Assembly (NCBI GenBank): GCA_022496205.1 | Contig: WTXD01000104.1 | Coordinates: forward strand, 1-58,430 | Origin: Gloeopeniophorella convolvens | Lineage: Eukaryota > Basidiomycota > Agaricomycetes > Russulales | Reading direction: 5' to 3' | DNA length: 58,430 nt | Shown here: positions 22,458 through 34,483 of the stretch, piece after piece | Numbering within the stretch: position 1 is the stretch's first letter | How the letters are laid out: every line of letters starts with the position of its first letter | Translations under genes and position numbers: made by a program | Notes under the pieces: model-generated | Database searches by the model: none | The model's input: only the letters and a program-made list of their open reading frames with translations | What the model was told of the DNA's origin: nothing

Positions 22458-23706
22458 CAGTGTTCCGGATGATTACGCTGTCATAGCTCTTGGTGTCGCA
22501 GTACTTATGCGCGTGCATGCCGCGCGGGGAATTGAAGTCGTTTTCACGTAGGCGCATAACCTTAAGCGAATCTCAAGTCGAAATACAGCACATAACCATG
22601 GTGCAGAGATTGCTGATAGTCCGCGTGAATTTCTTCTTTGATCTCCATCCACGGCATATGGTCAGCGGGTCATACCAACGTAGTTGTCTATACAGCGTTC
22701 TCTGACTCCCACGTCTGGCACATCCGGGAATTCAGGAGAATACATATGACAACCCAACTGTAATCGTTTGGCCCGGACACGCGCTATTCTCAGACAGTGC
22801 GTTTAATCAGCTCTCAGAATCGACCCGGAGGCTTACACACTGGCGTGCCGCGAGGCACAAACATCCAGGCTATGGCTTATAGGGGATCACTCGACGCTGG
22901 TAGTCATGAGACGAATACCGCTGTCTGTTCGCTCTGCAGTACCCGTTCAAGGTGCCCTGCGAGAATCTCTGGATTTTTGAAGAGAACTCTAGGGATCTTG
23001 CTACCTTTCGGCGCGGTAGTGTTTATCATGCAACCAATCTGAAGTCTGAAGACGATGGTGTTCCGGCCCATCGCTTGAGCGTTCGCGCTCTCCTTCGTCT
23101 CGGTAGATGAAGTGTTCTCGCACCGACTCGACCTTATCTCCCTGAACGTCGACCCTTCTCTTATCGGAATCACGGAGGCGTCGTTCCGGACGTAGACATA
23201 TTTTATTGCAGCTAACGAAACCTACGATCGGTTCAAACGACGCTCTCGGTTGACCAGGAGCACTGCGGCGGACCTCAACTGTGAGTATTCCGAGTCATAC
23301 TAGTAAATTCGAAATCGACTTCTGACAGCTGTTGGCTGTGAGAACGTCATAGCTGCAATGCGGTGTTTGGTCATAATTCCTAGACTCCTGAATGACCGGC
23401 ATTTCCAGGGAATTCCGATCATCGTGGTCGGGGCGACCGTGAATCAGGCTGTCGCTGGACAAGGCTGTCCATGCGGCCGATGGCAGCCGATGGCGCTTGC
23501 CATACCTTACATAATTATTTGGCCAGAGCTTTGAGTCTAAACAACCGCTCGCCGGCACAGACTTGTCCGACTCTGCCGCCGTCAGTACTCGGATGGTCAC
23601 CACTTGGTCACCGGTCGCCAGCCACACACATTCTTTCACCTGCACCCTGATTCCACGGCTCCCGGACATTCGGTCCATAGAAAGGTATGGTCATTGTTAT
23701 ATAGTC
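22458..23706 (+). repeat. Dispersed repeat family, copy B (most complete)
   Basis: About 1.25 kb. 22458-23570 matches copy A with roughly one change per 20 bases; 23570-23706 matches the 3' end of copy C. Same orientation as A and C. Differences from A are mostly transitions. Flanks show no duplication that I can find. Confidence 0.8.
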
Positions 23707-24481
23707 AAGATACCGTGACGAGCTCGCCCATAGCCCCGACCAAGCCCCGACAAGCAAAGTTCCGTGTGCCGCGGCCGTACGTCCGCGTCATCGGTAGCCA
23801 CCTCTGATTTGTGATGACGGCCGAGCACATGCGGTATCTGTGGGAAAAAACAAGACATTTGAAGTCCTGTGGATAGACATAGGAGGATATAGGCGCAATG
23901 ACAGGAGAACGCAAGTCCGACTTGGGCCGAAGAACAAACAAGTAGACCAATAGAAAGCTGCACGAGGGGCCTGCATGCTGCGGTGGCTCCCCATATTCTT
24001 GGCTCATCTGGCTATTCAAATCTATCATCGAACGACTATAGGCCCAGTATTTCAGTGAAATCATCTAAAGGTGCATCGCGCCCGAGGGAAGGCTGTTTTG
24101 GCCTTCTAGGCGCACGCGCCCGGGCCCTCGATTTCTTTGGTCTGCGAATCTCAAGACGCCTGCGCCTACGTCGAGCCCGAGCAATCTCCTCTGACACCCT
24201 TAGACATGGGGCCTGATTGATGGTTGCAAGAGCGGCTCGGCCGAAAGCCATCCAAGCATCCTCCGATAAGGTAACTTAACGAAGACTGCTACGGGGCTCC
24301 AGGTGGATCAGCAACGCGTCGTTCTCGCCGAAGCCTCGTCAAGTCAAATAGAATTTCCACATTCACATCACGTTCTCGCCTGAAACCCTCTGAATATGGC
24401 TTCATGCTCTGCCACTATAAGTACTGGCCCATTTGAGCGGAGCGAATTAGCCTCAGCCTCGGCTTGTACTCTCATACAACC

Positions 24482-25659
24482 ATGAGCCTCTGTGACAAGT
24501 GCTTCCAAGGTGCTTTGCATGTTAGGTTCTGTTGTCGCTTTCGCTGACGAACGCTCATAGGTGTCCGCCATGAGGGCGAAGCTGAAGGTCAGCTACTCCC
24601 CAGACCCGATCTTTGGTGTGACGAACCCATCTGTGATCAGGTAAATACGAAGTGATTGGGGGTTACAATACCTACGTCGCCACACCGGCCGGGGACTACC
24701 CTAAGGACAAGGCTATCCTCTACTTGCTGGATGCCTTCGGACTTGGTCTGCCAAACAACCCTGTGAGTATGCTCCGGCTCAGCCATATTCATAGGAACTG
24801 ATAGCTGCCGTGCGCGTAGCTGCAAATCGACAGCTTTGCGCAGAACGGGTTCAAGGTGTACGCGCCCGACATCTTCGAGGGCGACCCGGCGCCCAGCGAC
24901 TTGTTGGTCTTCTCCGACGTGAGTTCCAACTCCATTCCACGACCATCTCTGATGAGCCTGTTGCGCAGCCGACGAAGTTCAATATACGGGAATGGCTCGC
25001 AAGGCACCCGCCGGAGCGCGCGCTTTCCATTGTACGCAAGGTGATGGAGGCGCTTAGGGAGCAAGGCATAACCAAGTTCGCAGGCGTCGGCTTCTGCTAC
25101 GGAGGTACGCTCCACGATCCTCAATGGCTCGGATCGCGTTCTCAAAACTATCCAAGGCCGTCTCACCTTTGACCTCGCATTCATTAACGAGATCGTCGCG
25201 TCGTCGGTCGCACATCCGTCCCTTCTGCAAGACGGCGACCTGGAGGTACGAAGGCTCGCCATCTCTTACCTCTATTTACTGACGGGGCGCAAGAAATACT
25301 TCGCCGAGAGCCGCGCGCCTCTTCTGATTAACAGCTGCGAAATCGATGAGCAGTTCCCTAAAGAGCGGCGCGAAAGGGCGGATGAGCTGTTCGGGGATGG
25401 CAAATTCGCCCCTGGTTACCAGCAAGCATACTGGGATGGTTGCACGCACGGGTTTGCAGTGCGTAACGTGGAGGTCCGAGTCATATGTGCATAACGCTGA
25501 CCATGGCTATGGAAAGGTTCGCGAGGATTTGGTGCGTATCGGACCACGCCTGCTCTGGAGCAGTGAAGCTCACAAATAGCTCAGACCGACCCGAAAGTCA
25601 AGGCTGGCATGGAAGGGGCGTTCAAGAATACCGTGGAATGGTTCAGGAAACACCTTTGA
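24482..25659 (+). CDS. Dienelactone hydrolase family protein
   Basis: Eight exons in phase: 24482-24509, 24561-24587, 24641-24762, 24820-24918, 24969-25104, 25157-25245, 25294-25462, 25580-25659, giving 249 aa, the normal family length. It starts MSLCDKCFQG as other fungal members do. The alpha/beta-hydrolase triad is visible: nucleophile Cys in GVGFCYGG (exon 5/6), Asp in NSCEIDEQFP and His in WDGCTHGFAV (exon 7). The family hydrolyses dienelactones in ring-cleavage pathways; many fungal members act on other lactones or esters, so the substrate is open. No signal peptide, hence probably cytosolic. The last junction (25462/25580) is the least certain, because the usual linker after HGFAV is shortened. 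A TATA-like CTATAAG lies at 24415, about 65 bp before the ATG. Confidence 0.87.
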
Positions 25660-25839
25660 GGGCGAACGACTTCTGGGGGTGGAGGCTAGCGGATGGGTCA
25701 GCAGGCACGCTCCTCGAAGTTTTATCATGATAGTCAATGGAAAGGCTGTATAGTCCTGAGAGGCGGGATACCTCGCGAAAGTATTAGCCGGAGAAACGAT
25801 GTACCTGTTGGGCGAGACGAGACCCTTTGAAGATAGTGC

Positions 25840-26040
25840 GTGATGTTACGATCCGGTGACGCGACTTGACGCGACGACGCGATTGCCCAAAACGCGTTGT
25901 TTGGCAAGAGCATCTGATCCAAACAAGCGCTTCCTTATAAGTCGCCGTCATCATCGACACCCGGGTACCATAGTCACACCCACACCCAGGCGAGGCCCAA
26001 TCCGACTGGGCTCGCTTTATCAACTAGCCACCTCGACAGA
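25840..26040 (+). repeat. Possible short, diverged fragment of the A/B/C repeat family
   Basis: Shares words such as TTTGGCAAGAGC and GATCCAAACAAGCGCT, then a GTCGCCG-rich part, with the 3' region of copies A-C in the same order. Too diverged to align by eye further. Confidence 0.35.
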
Positions 26041-26565
26041 GCTCCTTGCTGTTTGTGGACACGGAGTCTCACCTCACTATGCCGGTCAGAGTTGAACCCT
26101 CTACAAGTGCTTCTGATGGATTGCCTTATTCAACCCTAGTTTTCTCTGTCTAATTGCCTTTAATGCTGGCCCTTGTGGTCGCTGGAGGCTCTGCTTGCAT
26201 GGGAATGTTCTATGAACCGACTTCACCAAGATCCCATGTCACAAGCTAACCGCGACGGGTCCCGATCCGATAGTCGAACTTTGCCATACGTGGCGACCGG
26301 CTACTCCCCAGAAAGCCTGTTCCGCGTAAGGATGGTGACTATGTGCACTGGCTGTATTCCGTATTTTTGAAGGCTTAGCGAAACGGCCTCTCGAACGCCA
26401 AAACGAGGATACAACTGTATGCCATTACTGCATACAGGCTTTACAACCACCAAGAAAATCGCCGTTGAATTGCACCCTCTTCGAAAAACATCACGTTAAC
26501 TACATCGGACTACCCTTCTTCAGTTGTTCAAGTTCAACCAATCTTCCGAGATCTATGAGTAACAC

Positions 26566-26823
26566 TCAGTGATTGGCTGATTGGACGAGCTCTGAAAGTA
26601 CTCGCCAGCAGCATAGGGCACCGTCGGTGCCGCCCTCAGTGCCAGGCGCAGCGTCAGTGCCGGGCGCGGTATCAGAGCCTAACGATTCGGTCAACGTTAT
26701 CACACACTCTAGAGGTGAAGAGACTATACCGGGCTCATGGCGAACGGCGAGGCCAGCCTCAACGTTGGCCACAGCGACCAAGAGGAGGGTGACAGCGACA
26801 ACGAAACGCTTGAAAGTGAACAT
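26566..26823 (-). CDS. Small secreted protein, unknown
   Basis: 85-aa frame. Residues 1-23 are a clear signal peptide (FKRFVVAVTLLLVAVANVEA). The mature part contains an imperfect GTDAAPGTEGGTDG repeat and two adjacent Cys (ALCCW). A TTAAAAGG motif about 70 bp upstream of the ATG could serve as TATA element. No family recognised; the part after residue 38 might be altered by an unseen intron. Typical size of fungal small secreted proteins. Confidence 0.45.
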   Translation of the reverse strand: MFTFKRFVVAVTLLLVAVANVEAGLAVRHEPGIVSSPLECVITLTESLGSDTAPGTDAAPGTEGGTDGALCCWRVLSELVQSANH

Positions 26824-27570
26824 TGTATGAATGAGGAGTGGGTGAAAAAGTCCGCGAGCGGTGCTTGCTGAGTCGAAGGCAAACGGTGCGCCTTTTAACC
26901 TCCTCGCTTGAGCGACCTACCGGACTTTTCGCCCTAGTTCTTGCTGTGTTATGCGAATTCGCGGTTCGCATAGCTGAGATCATTTACATGCAACGGTCAT
27001 GTGTCCAAGACTCATGAATTTACTGCCATCTGTCAACAGGGTTACGGGTTGTACTGCTTTCTGTCTTGGCACCTGTGCAGATTCCATGCCCCTCTCACGA
27101 GTACTCACGAGACAGACGGGAAAAGGTCTATGGACTGTTCTACGAGCTCACACTTGATAGAAGCTTGACTCTCCTCGGGATACCGCATGCCACAGACGTC
27201 TATGCATTCAACGAGGGTGACGTCTGGGAGAGCCGCGGGAGAGAGGACTTACTTCTAGCCGCACACCGAGCGTCATGCTTGGTCTTCTTCCAATAAGGAC
27301 GTTGAGGGCATGGTCTCCGCAAGACTCCATAGGGCGGCGACGGCGCATCTCGCCCAGACCGGGAAATTGAGTATTCACTGGTTACGATTACAAGGACGTT
27401 GCCGACGTCTTCATCCGGAAGAATCGTTGGCTCAGAGGCCACCGAAGGTGGCCCGCGCGGCGGTGCGGTCTTATCATTTTGTTCAATCGAAACACGATAT
27501 TGCCATCTTGCGCAGTTTCTCAAGACTTTACGAGATAATCACGACACATCAGTACGAATTTTTGTTCTAT

Positions 27571-28529
27571 TTACTTGGTCAAGAAGTCGCCGACGACCTG
27601 CAAGTACCGGTCTTTCTCCTCAAAGAACGCCATATGACTACTGTTCGCGAACTGCACCCACTTCGCCTTGGGCAGCTTCTCAAAGAACGGCAGCACGCAT
27701 TCGTCCTGCGCCTCGTCGTGCACTCCATTCAGCAACAGAGTTGGGTAATTAATCTTGTCAATCTTATCCAGGACGCTCCACGTCTTGAGCGACCCCGAGA
27801 TGCTAAACTCGGAAGGACCGAGCCTGGTGGCGCGGGAACGTCAGGTACCAGGGCCGAATGGAGACGCCGCGCTCACATCGTAAAGTACACCGTCGGATCC
27901 TCTTCCATCCCGGTGAACGACTTGAGCAAGTCCGCCGGCCACGGACTCAGCTTACAGACGTGCTTCTGATAGAACACGTGCATTCCATCCTGGTACTCCT
28001 TGGCGCTCGTCGTGCCCTCTTCCTCGTGCTTCTTCAGCATTACTTGGAAGTCCTCAGGAAAGCGGCTCAGCAGCTTCGCCATGCAGACCTCCCACAATGC
28101 CATGGACGCCGGAGCATCCGCGAGGACGAGGCGCTTGAGGCCTGGCGGCTGGCGCGTCGCGACGTAGTCAGCCGCAAGCATGCCGCCCCACGAGTGACCG
28201 AGGAGGTCGAAGTTATCAGCGATGCCGAGCTTGGCGAGCAGATTGTCGAGCTCGTCCTTGAACAGCTCGACTGTCCAGAACTCCTTCGGCTTGTCCTTGA
28301 GGTGGCTGGACTGGCCGGTGCCGATCTGGTCGTAGATGATGGTCGGGATATTGTGGGTGCGGGTGAGCTCGAGGTTGGGGAGCATGTAGAAGTGAGGGAT
28401 GCCGGGACCGCCATGGAGGATGACGACGGGCCTGACACCCGAGGCAAGGTCGCCGAGGGCCTTGTACCACGTCTTGTGGGTCTCGCCTGCGTAGGTGAAG
28501 TCGATGAATCCGGAGGTTTCGGACGGCAT
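27571..28529 (-). CDS. Proline iminopeptidase-like alpha/beta hydrolase
   Basis: Exon 1 28529-27877 and exon 2 27823-27571 join in phase to 301 aa. Family marks: oxyanion-hole motif LHGGPGIPHFY, the YDQIGTGQSS turn, nucleophile elbow GHSWGGMLAADY (Ser), Asp in NGVHDEAQDECVLPFF and His in SSHMAFFEEKDRYL near the C-terminus. These fit prolyl aminopeptidase/L-amino acid amidase proteins (peptidase family S33), which remove N-terminal Pro or hydrolyse small amides. Length agrees with the family (about 300-320 aa). No signal peptide. Such enzymes also occur in secondary-metabolite loci, but I see no direct partner beside it. Confidence 0.9.
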
Positions 28530-28699
28530 GGTGGATGTCGCTGGTGTGCCGGTCCAACGTCTAAAGTTGCCGCTTATGAGCCCAGTGCGGTGTTTCCATA
28601 TGGGAACTGTGATTCCAGTGCTCCCAGTTTAGGTGCGTTCATTCCACGTCATTCGTCGTGCTATCGTTTGCATGGCATCCCTTCCTGAAAACGTATTAT

Positions 28700-29260
28700 C
28701 GCCGTAGCAGACCTACGCATGCCCTTGGGCGGTTCCCGATCAGAATATGACGAACCGTACCGACTAAAGAAGTACCGAACCACACTGGGGGCAATGAGGT
28801 GGATGATGATGATGCCAGAGAAGTTGGCGGTGACTTTACCCTTGGTCCGAGATAGATGCCCCATCAAATGGCTTTGATTGCGCGCATCCCCACCTTCAAT
28901 GGATCTTGGATTGCCTGCAGGAATATTCCGAAACCATGGATCCATCACATATATACGACATACGCTTCAGGCTATTGGGCTGCTGCGCGCCGCGCCTGGG
29001 GTATTTCTTCACGATCGTTGAGTTGGCACCCATTCCTTCTGCGTGGGAACACAGAGCTCGTTCTGGGTGCTCGATTGGGTACAGTGCAAGGCTCGGAGGT
29101 GCCCACCGCTGTGCCAGCAGTCAGGCGGGAGCCATACAAAAACGGTACTATAACCAGGAAATAATTTACAACGCGGGGTCCGAATGAATAATTAGGACAC
29201 CATAAGAAGTTGTCGAGACCGCGAAAGGAGGGAAAAAGAGACTGCAGCAAAAGACGAAGT
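28700..29260. other. Intergenic, nothing recognised
   Basis: Between the peptidase start and the 3' end of the seven-TM gene; only short unsupported frames. Confidence 0.5.
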
Positions 29261-29266
29261 AGCTTT

Positions 29267-30509
29267 TCACACGATGTCACTGGTAGACTCGCTACGCTCC
29301 TTCGTTCCATCGGCACTCGTGAATACATCGCGGCCAACTGTCACGCCATGCGAAGGAAACGAGTCCACAGTGATAGTCTTGGAAGGATTCGAGGGATTCG
29401 AGGCCGCCTGGAACCGACTGGATGCTATGTCCGCCATCCGGACCTGATGAGCCGGCTTCTGCTTGCTGAATACCTGCGTTGTCGTGTCTTGTGACCATCC
29501 CTTGCCCTGCGCGACGCGGAACACGATGAGGAGTGTGGTGCAGATCTAGTTGGGAAGGAGATCAGAAAAAGCTCAGCCGACGCGTTATGTGTAGGGCGGG
29601 CGTGCCTGGATTTCGCTCAGCGACTGCAACACGATTTCCGAGACGGGACTGTTCATGCCGAAAGGCACAAGGAAGAAAATCGAGAACGCCGAGTAGATAG
29701 AGGCAGACTCGATGATCATGGCAGCGATACTGGTGTACTGCGAACCGTGGTGCTGACCCATCACGGAAGCAATGCGACGACGGTAAACCAGAAGGCGGAG
29801 TACAATCGCAATCGAAACAAGGATGTTAAGCGCAAGGGAGATGCTCAGACAAGGAATCGTCCAATTGACGCCGCTTGAGCCATAAGGCGAGAATGTGGAG
29901 AGTTGCTTGAGCCAGAAAACTCCCGTCACTGGATTGGATGTCAGCAATGGGCGCCTGCGGGGATATTTCGGGCAATCAATATGCCGCACCTATTGATCCT
30001 GTATAGATGAGGCAAGGGAATGCCATTATAGCCCACAATGGGAGTCGGCATCCCTTATAAATGACCATGCAACGCCAAACCTAGAAGTTGACTGGTTCAG
30101 ATTCGTACCAGGCCCGCAACGAGTCACCACTCACAAGCAGGGCGTCCGCGAACCAGGCCGTCAGAACGAAGGCCACGTTCCCAGCCATATCCACAGGTAT
30201 CGAAAACATAGCATTCTCGTACGCAGCAGGTCCTCCCGGATAATTACGATTGTCGATGAACGCCATCTGGGTGAACTCCGCTGAAGCAGCCATGAAGATA
30301 GTGCCCAGAATAAACAGGATGGAAATGTAGGCGATGAAAGCTCCCTTGATCTTTATGTTCGTTCTGTTTGTCTGCTTGACGAGGATGTTCAAGCATATTG
30401 CGAACAAGGTGAATGCGCTGCCGTAGGCCACAGCACCGAGGATGGCTCCTTGTAGCCACGCTCTCTCGGTGAAGATCTCGAAGGACGTCTCATCGGGACG
30501 GTTGGACAT
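29267..30509 (-). CDS. Seven-transmembrane protein, fungal orphan type
   Basis: Exons 30509-30135, 30080-29990, 29928-29606 and 29545-29267 give 355 aa in phase. Hydrophobic segments: AILGAVAYGSAFTLFAICL, FIAYISILFILGTIFMAA, AGNVAFVLTAWFADALL, PLWAIMAFPCLIYTG, LSISLALNILVSIAIVLRLL, SIAAMIIESASIYSAFSIFF and SEIQICTTLLIVFRVAQG. The VWRCMVIYKGCRLP turn after TM3 and the MIIESASIYSA segment in TM6 are typical of a large family of Agaricomycete membrane proteins without known ligand. The long cytoplasmic tail is Ser/Thr-rich. The third intron has to start with GC (CAG|GCACGC) for the frame to continue; otherwise the protein ends after SEIQ in TM7. A CTATAAGAC motif about 60 bp upstream may be the TATA box. 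Confidence 0.82.
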
Positions 30510-31005
30510 GACGGGCTGGGAGTTAAGGGGAGGGTGTCCGAGGTTCTCGTAGTCGGTAGAGATGGTGTCTTATAGATTGAGAATGAGAGGACCAAGTGGT
30601 AGCAACAGCGTCGATAAGGTCTGGAAATGATCGATCAGAGCCCTGTGCTGCTGAGGTGAGAGCCTGGAGGCATAGGGGAAACACACCGTTCGTATGAGGA
30701 TCAGAAAAAGTGAATTGCTTGCTTGAGATCTGCAATCATCTCCTGCACGTCTGAGGGTTGGCAACAGAATTGAATGATCAAGGGAGAGTACGCACTGTTG
30801 CGCACGCGGAAGGCGCCGAGCGAGAAGCGCGATAGTGATGCAGAGCGCACAGATAAGATACCAGACGGTGCGAAAGAACGCATCAGATGGCATCTAACTG
30901 GCTTCGTGGCTGGACATAATGCGGTACCGTGACGTGCTCACGATCCCGGCGGTGGAGATTGAAGGTGCGCCGTGGATCGAAGCAGATGGCACTCTGCGCC
31001 ATCAC

Positions 31006-31463
31006 TTAATTTTCAGTCAACTGTGTCGACAAACCGAGTAGAGAGGTGTTATGAGCGGAGAATCTCGCGGTTATTGTGCGCAAGTGTTCACATGAGTCTG
31101 GCAGGCCCGTATGGACCATGATCCAGAACGCCGCGTGGCTGTCAAATTGTGGGTATGTCGTTTGCGCAACGCTCATTTCTTGATACTTCTGTCCGACAAA
31201 TTCAAGCACAGGTCGGAGAAGACAGCTGACCGGGACATACCTTGCTGGCGCAGGAGGCCATACCGCCACTGAGACTCGATGCGGGCGGGGAGTTTCCGGC
31301 ATGAGGTTTCCCAGAATGTCCTCGTATACGGACAGCCTTCCATCGATGAGCATGTGCATCCATCTACGTCTACGCGCCGTAGATCGTTGTCGTTCGTTGG
31401 CCTGGCCGCTGAGTCAACGTTGCGGTTCAGCGGGGTCACGCTGTCCTTGTGTTGTCTCGGCAT
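31006..31463 (-). CDS. Possible two-exon small gene, unknown
   Basis: Frames 31463-31241 and 31178-31006 can be spliced in phase (GTATGT donor, weak AAG acceptor) to 131 aa. No signal peptide, domain or recognised motif; a Cys-containing patch (GCTCSSMEGCPYTR) is the only notable segment. It may be a chance frame between the seven-TM gene and the UstYa group. Confidence 0.22.
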
Positions 31464-31843
31464 TGTGCGGCTATGACGTAAGCAGCAACGCGGTTTCCCC
31501 GGGAAGACTCTGACTCCTCTTCGCCTGCTTCTCCACTCACCTTGATGGTTCTATCTCATTCACTTCTGTATTGCCCTTACCCGCCTTTGGGAGGAATCAG
31601 CGACTGCTCGTCTTCGGAACTATGATTTGATCATGTGCAAAGCGAACAATGTGCCTGCGGATTCGCCGCCTATGCGCCGCACAAGGGGGCATTGGTGAGT
31701 TACAGCTACTGGCCCCGGTCGTGCCAGGTCAGGTCTCCAGAGCCGTCCACCGGCTTTCATTTTTGCGAGTATGATGCTTGTGTGTACCGAGGGCTGTATG
31801 TTGTAGGGAGATACAATGATGAAGAACGACTATCCACCCTTTG

Positions 31844-32507
31844 TCAGTCCCCTGCTCTCTGTGTCGCATACGCCTGCTGATTCCTTTCCGCCTCCTCATA
31901 TATCTTAGTCCAGTCCAGACAGACCGTCTCGTAATCTCTGCTCGCAGCTCCTCTCTCGAGCTTGACCGACTCCAGACGGGTATTTGGGCGGCACAGAATC
32001 GTCTGCCGCAAGTAGTTCATACAATGACGCGCAAGAGTACCTGGTTGTTCTTGTTTTCCAAGTCCCATATACGCGTCTCGAATGATTCCGAGACATTTCA
32101 ACTGGTGGAATAGCGTCACGGTATATGGCTTTGGGTCTGCCTCCGAGGAATCAGAGATGTGAACAACGTGGCCAGAGTCGGGTGTGAGTCTCTCGAACTC
32201 CTCGGCGCCCAGCGCTGTGTCGATATCGTACCGAGCGGATTCGGTGATACGCATGAGTACCGGTTCACTCGGTGGGACGACAAATGAAAGTGGCTCTTTA
32301 ACACGGGTCATAGTTGTGAGTACGTCTTGCGTTACTCGTGGATTTGAAGGACGTACTTATGACGTGAAGATCACCTAGATCTCTCGCCTTCCCGGTGAAC
32401 AGGATGCGGGACACTGTCAAGCCAGCCGCAATGGCAAGGACGATTGTCGCGAGCATGGTCACGACCGGGGGCTGCTGCATTGCACTTGTGCGGGGCAGAG
32501 TGCCCAT
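31844..32507 (-). CDS. UstYa-like (DUF3328) protein 1
   Basis: Exons 32507-32357 and 32295-31844 join in phase to 200 aa. Residues about 16-38 are a single N-terminal membrane anchor (MLATIVLAIAAGLTVSRILF). The C-terminal half has the family core: LFHQLKCLGIIRDAY, then RHCMNYLRQTILC and the TVCLDWTKIYE end. UstYa proteins act as oxidases or cyclases on ribosomal peptides (ustiloxin, cyclochlorotine and asperipin types) and on some other metabolites. The first HxxHC motif here reads HQLKC, so one His is replaced; the second (HCxNYLRQ) is intact. Basidiomycete members often vary here, so activity is uncertain. It forms a compact group with the But2-like gene and the second UstYa-like gene. Confidence 0.85.
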
Positions 32508-33275
32508 TCAGCGTCTTCGGTGTACACAGGGGTGCAGCTGTACGTTTATGGGCCCAAGTGTGCTGCGCCCGCGCTTCATCAAGAATTCTGCCAGCTGACA
32601 CGATTGTGATCGAGCTAGGGTATGCCAGTCCAAGACATACTTGGGCAATTCGAACTCTCAGAGTGTCCAGCCACCTACATCTAGAAGTCTACGTCAATCG
32701 AAGCAGCGAAGTGAGCTCAGACCGTGCCAGCTCTCGCTACCTCATACGGTGGCTAGCGTTCCTGGGGATTGAAGCCCTTGTCTACTCCCGGTGTCCTATC
32801 ATTGTCCGCGCCGTTCTCCACGGACGGTTAGCACAATGCCGCCACGAAGGTCTCGGCGCTCCCCTTTGGCATTATTGTATGTTCCCCGATTCTTCGTGTG
32901 CACAGCCCCGGCGCTTACCCCCACGCAGCAGCGTTCGCCCTTGATCGAGCGCAATCTCTGATCCGTTCGGTGAATTACGACCTCGGTATGCACTTCAGCA
33001 TCTTCGCCGCACAACCCCCACTATCTTCTTGTTGGGTTATCATGCGGTCGCGGCAATGCGCAGAGCTCCTTCGTATCCTGCAATGAGGAAGGACGTCTGT
33101 CCGTCTCCATCATGAGTCCGTTCACAAGCACGTCAGATTGTCTTGCATTGGCGCCGGTATCGGTGATGTCGGTGAGGGGCACCACAAGCACCGCGATAGA
33201 ATCCAAATCATCCAGCCGCACGCCGACCGCTCTTTCTGTGAGCTCCAGGCGGCCACCACCCTCTTCCAAGCAACA

Positions 33276-34255
33276 ATGCACCTACCGCGCTGGCCAAGTT
33301 CGACGTCCGATGAGTACAAGCCTCTCCATCCCTCCTCGCAACTCTCAGACTTCGCAGACGGTGACAACGAGCCGCAGCCATTGCCCTCAGCAAGAGGCTT
33401 TCAAAACCTCTTATGCTGCTTCGTATGCGTTTTCTGTACCGTCCTCAACGTTTATGCTACCCTCAACTCTCCGAGTGCTGCCAAGGCAACGTTTTCGGCG
33501 ACCTCCTCTCTGCATGCTCTCAGCAGGAAGGATATTTCTCGTCTTCGCCGTCCATCGACGTTCATCGGATTTGACTCCGTCCGCCGCCCATACCCCCCTA
33601 TACACAGAGAAATCAACACGTATCCCGTAGTACTCACGCAGATCGACAGGACCAACCCAAAGAAGGCGTTTGACGATGACACTGCTCGGTACCTGAGCCC
33701 CACTGGTACAATCGCGGTGGAGAAGAGACGAGTGCTCGTAACCGAAAGTGTGAGTTCCACAGCGTATACTATAGAACCGCGCATTCTGATAATCAGTATA
33801 GGTATCTACGATCATGCAGTTCAGGGCCATCGATTGGGGAATGGAGCAGTGCGAACTCCAACTTGTCGTCCCATCCTCTGTGGATGCGTCTACAGTCCCA
33901 CCTGGACGATCGTTCACACTGTCTCTTTACCGCCTCAACGCGACCTACCCTATCGACGGCCAGAGTCTCTCTTATTCGTCCCGCCCACCGCGGGTGGCCA
34001 AGCATGCGGACATCCATGTTGCTTCTGGGCAAACCACAAATTTCTCGCGCACTTCGCCCTGCGTATGGGACGAGCTCATGGCCTTCGAGCTTGCGTGCTC
34101 TCCTGACGTCCAAGACAACAACTGTATGCTTCAGTGGTGGCAAGATAAGGAAGACCCGACTCCAGGTGAGCTCAGGTTCGGCGAGCTCTACCAGAGGCTG
34201 ATCACAGCGTGCTTTTTCCATAGGTATCTTCATCACGCAGCATTCGACGGCTTGA
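33276..34255 (+). CDS. But2 C-terminal domain-like membrane/secretory protein
   Basis: Exons 33276-33749, 33802-34165 and 34224-34255 join in phase to 289 aa. A TM segment lies near residues 46-66 (LLCCFVCVFCTVLNVYATLN), then RRPSTFIGFDSV, VVLTQIDRTNPKKAF, GTIAVEKRRVLVTES, a FRAIDWGMEQCELQLVVP strand and the ending MLQWWQDKEDPTPGIFITQH. From memory this matches basidiomycete proteins annotated as ubiquitin 3 binding protein But2 C-terminal domain; their biochemical role is unknown. It lies between two minus-strand UstYa-like genes and is transcribed toward the 3' end of the second one. Confidence 0.65.
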
Positions 34256-34483
34256 AATCTTAGCATACGCGAGGAGCGCAATCTGGAGGAGGACCCTTTC
34301 AATGGAAAGCTGACGTAGCCTACGCGGGTTGGTTTGTATGCTGCCCTTGTTACTATCCCGACGAGTATGCATATCTTGGACCTAACGCAAAAGACCGAAT
34401 AAGTGACCGGGTGCTTTTTTGAGCGTATCACCAATTCGAATTAACCAGACTACCGAATACAACCGCAACGCAGCGCCACAGAA

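Noticed and set aside
27858..28688. 276-aa plus-strand open frame
   Set aside because: Antisense shadow of the proline iminopeptidase exon, whose catalytic motifs are clear on the minus strand.
30570..30893. Hydrophobic 107-aa minus-strand frame upstream of the seven-TM gene
   Set aside because: Lies over the probable promoter and 5' UTR, has no recognisable motif and is not linked by splice sites.
33411..34434. Minus-strand frames of 168 and 213 aa
   Set aside because: Antisense to the But2-like gene, which has consistent splice phases and recognisable motifs on the plus strand.
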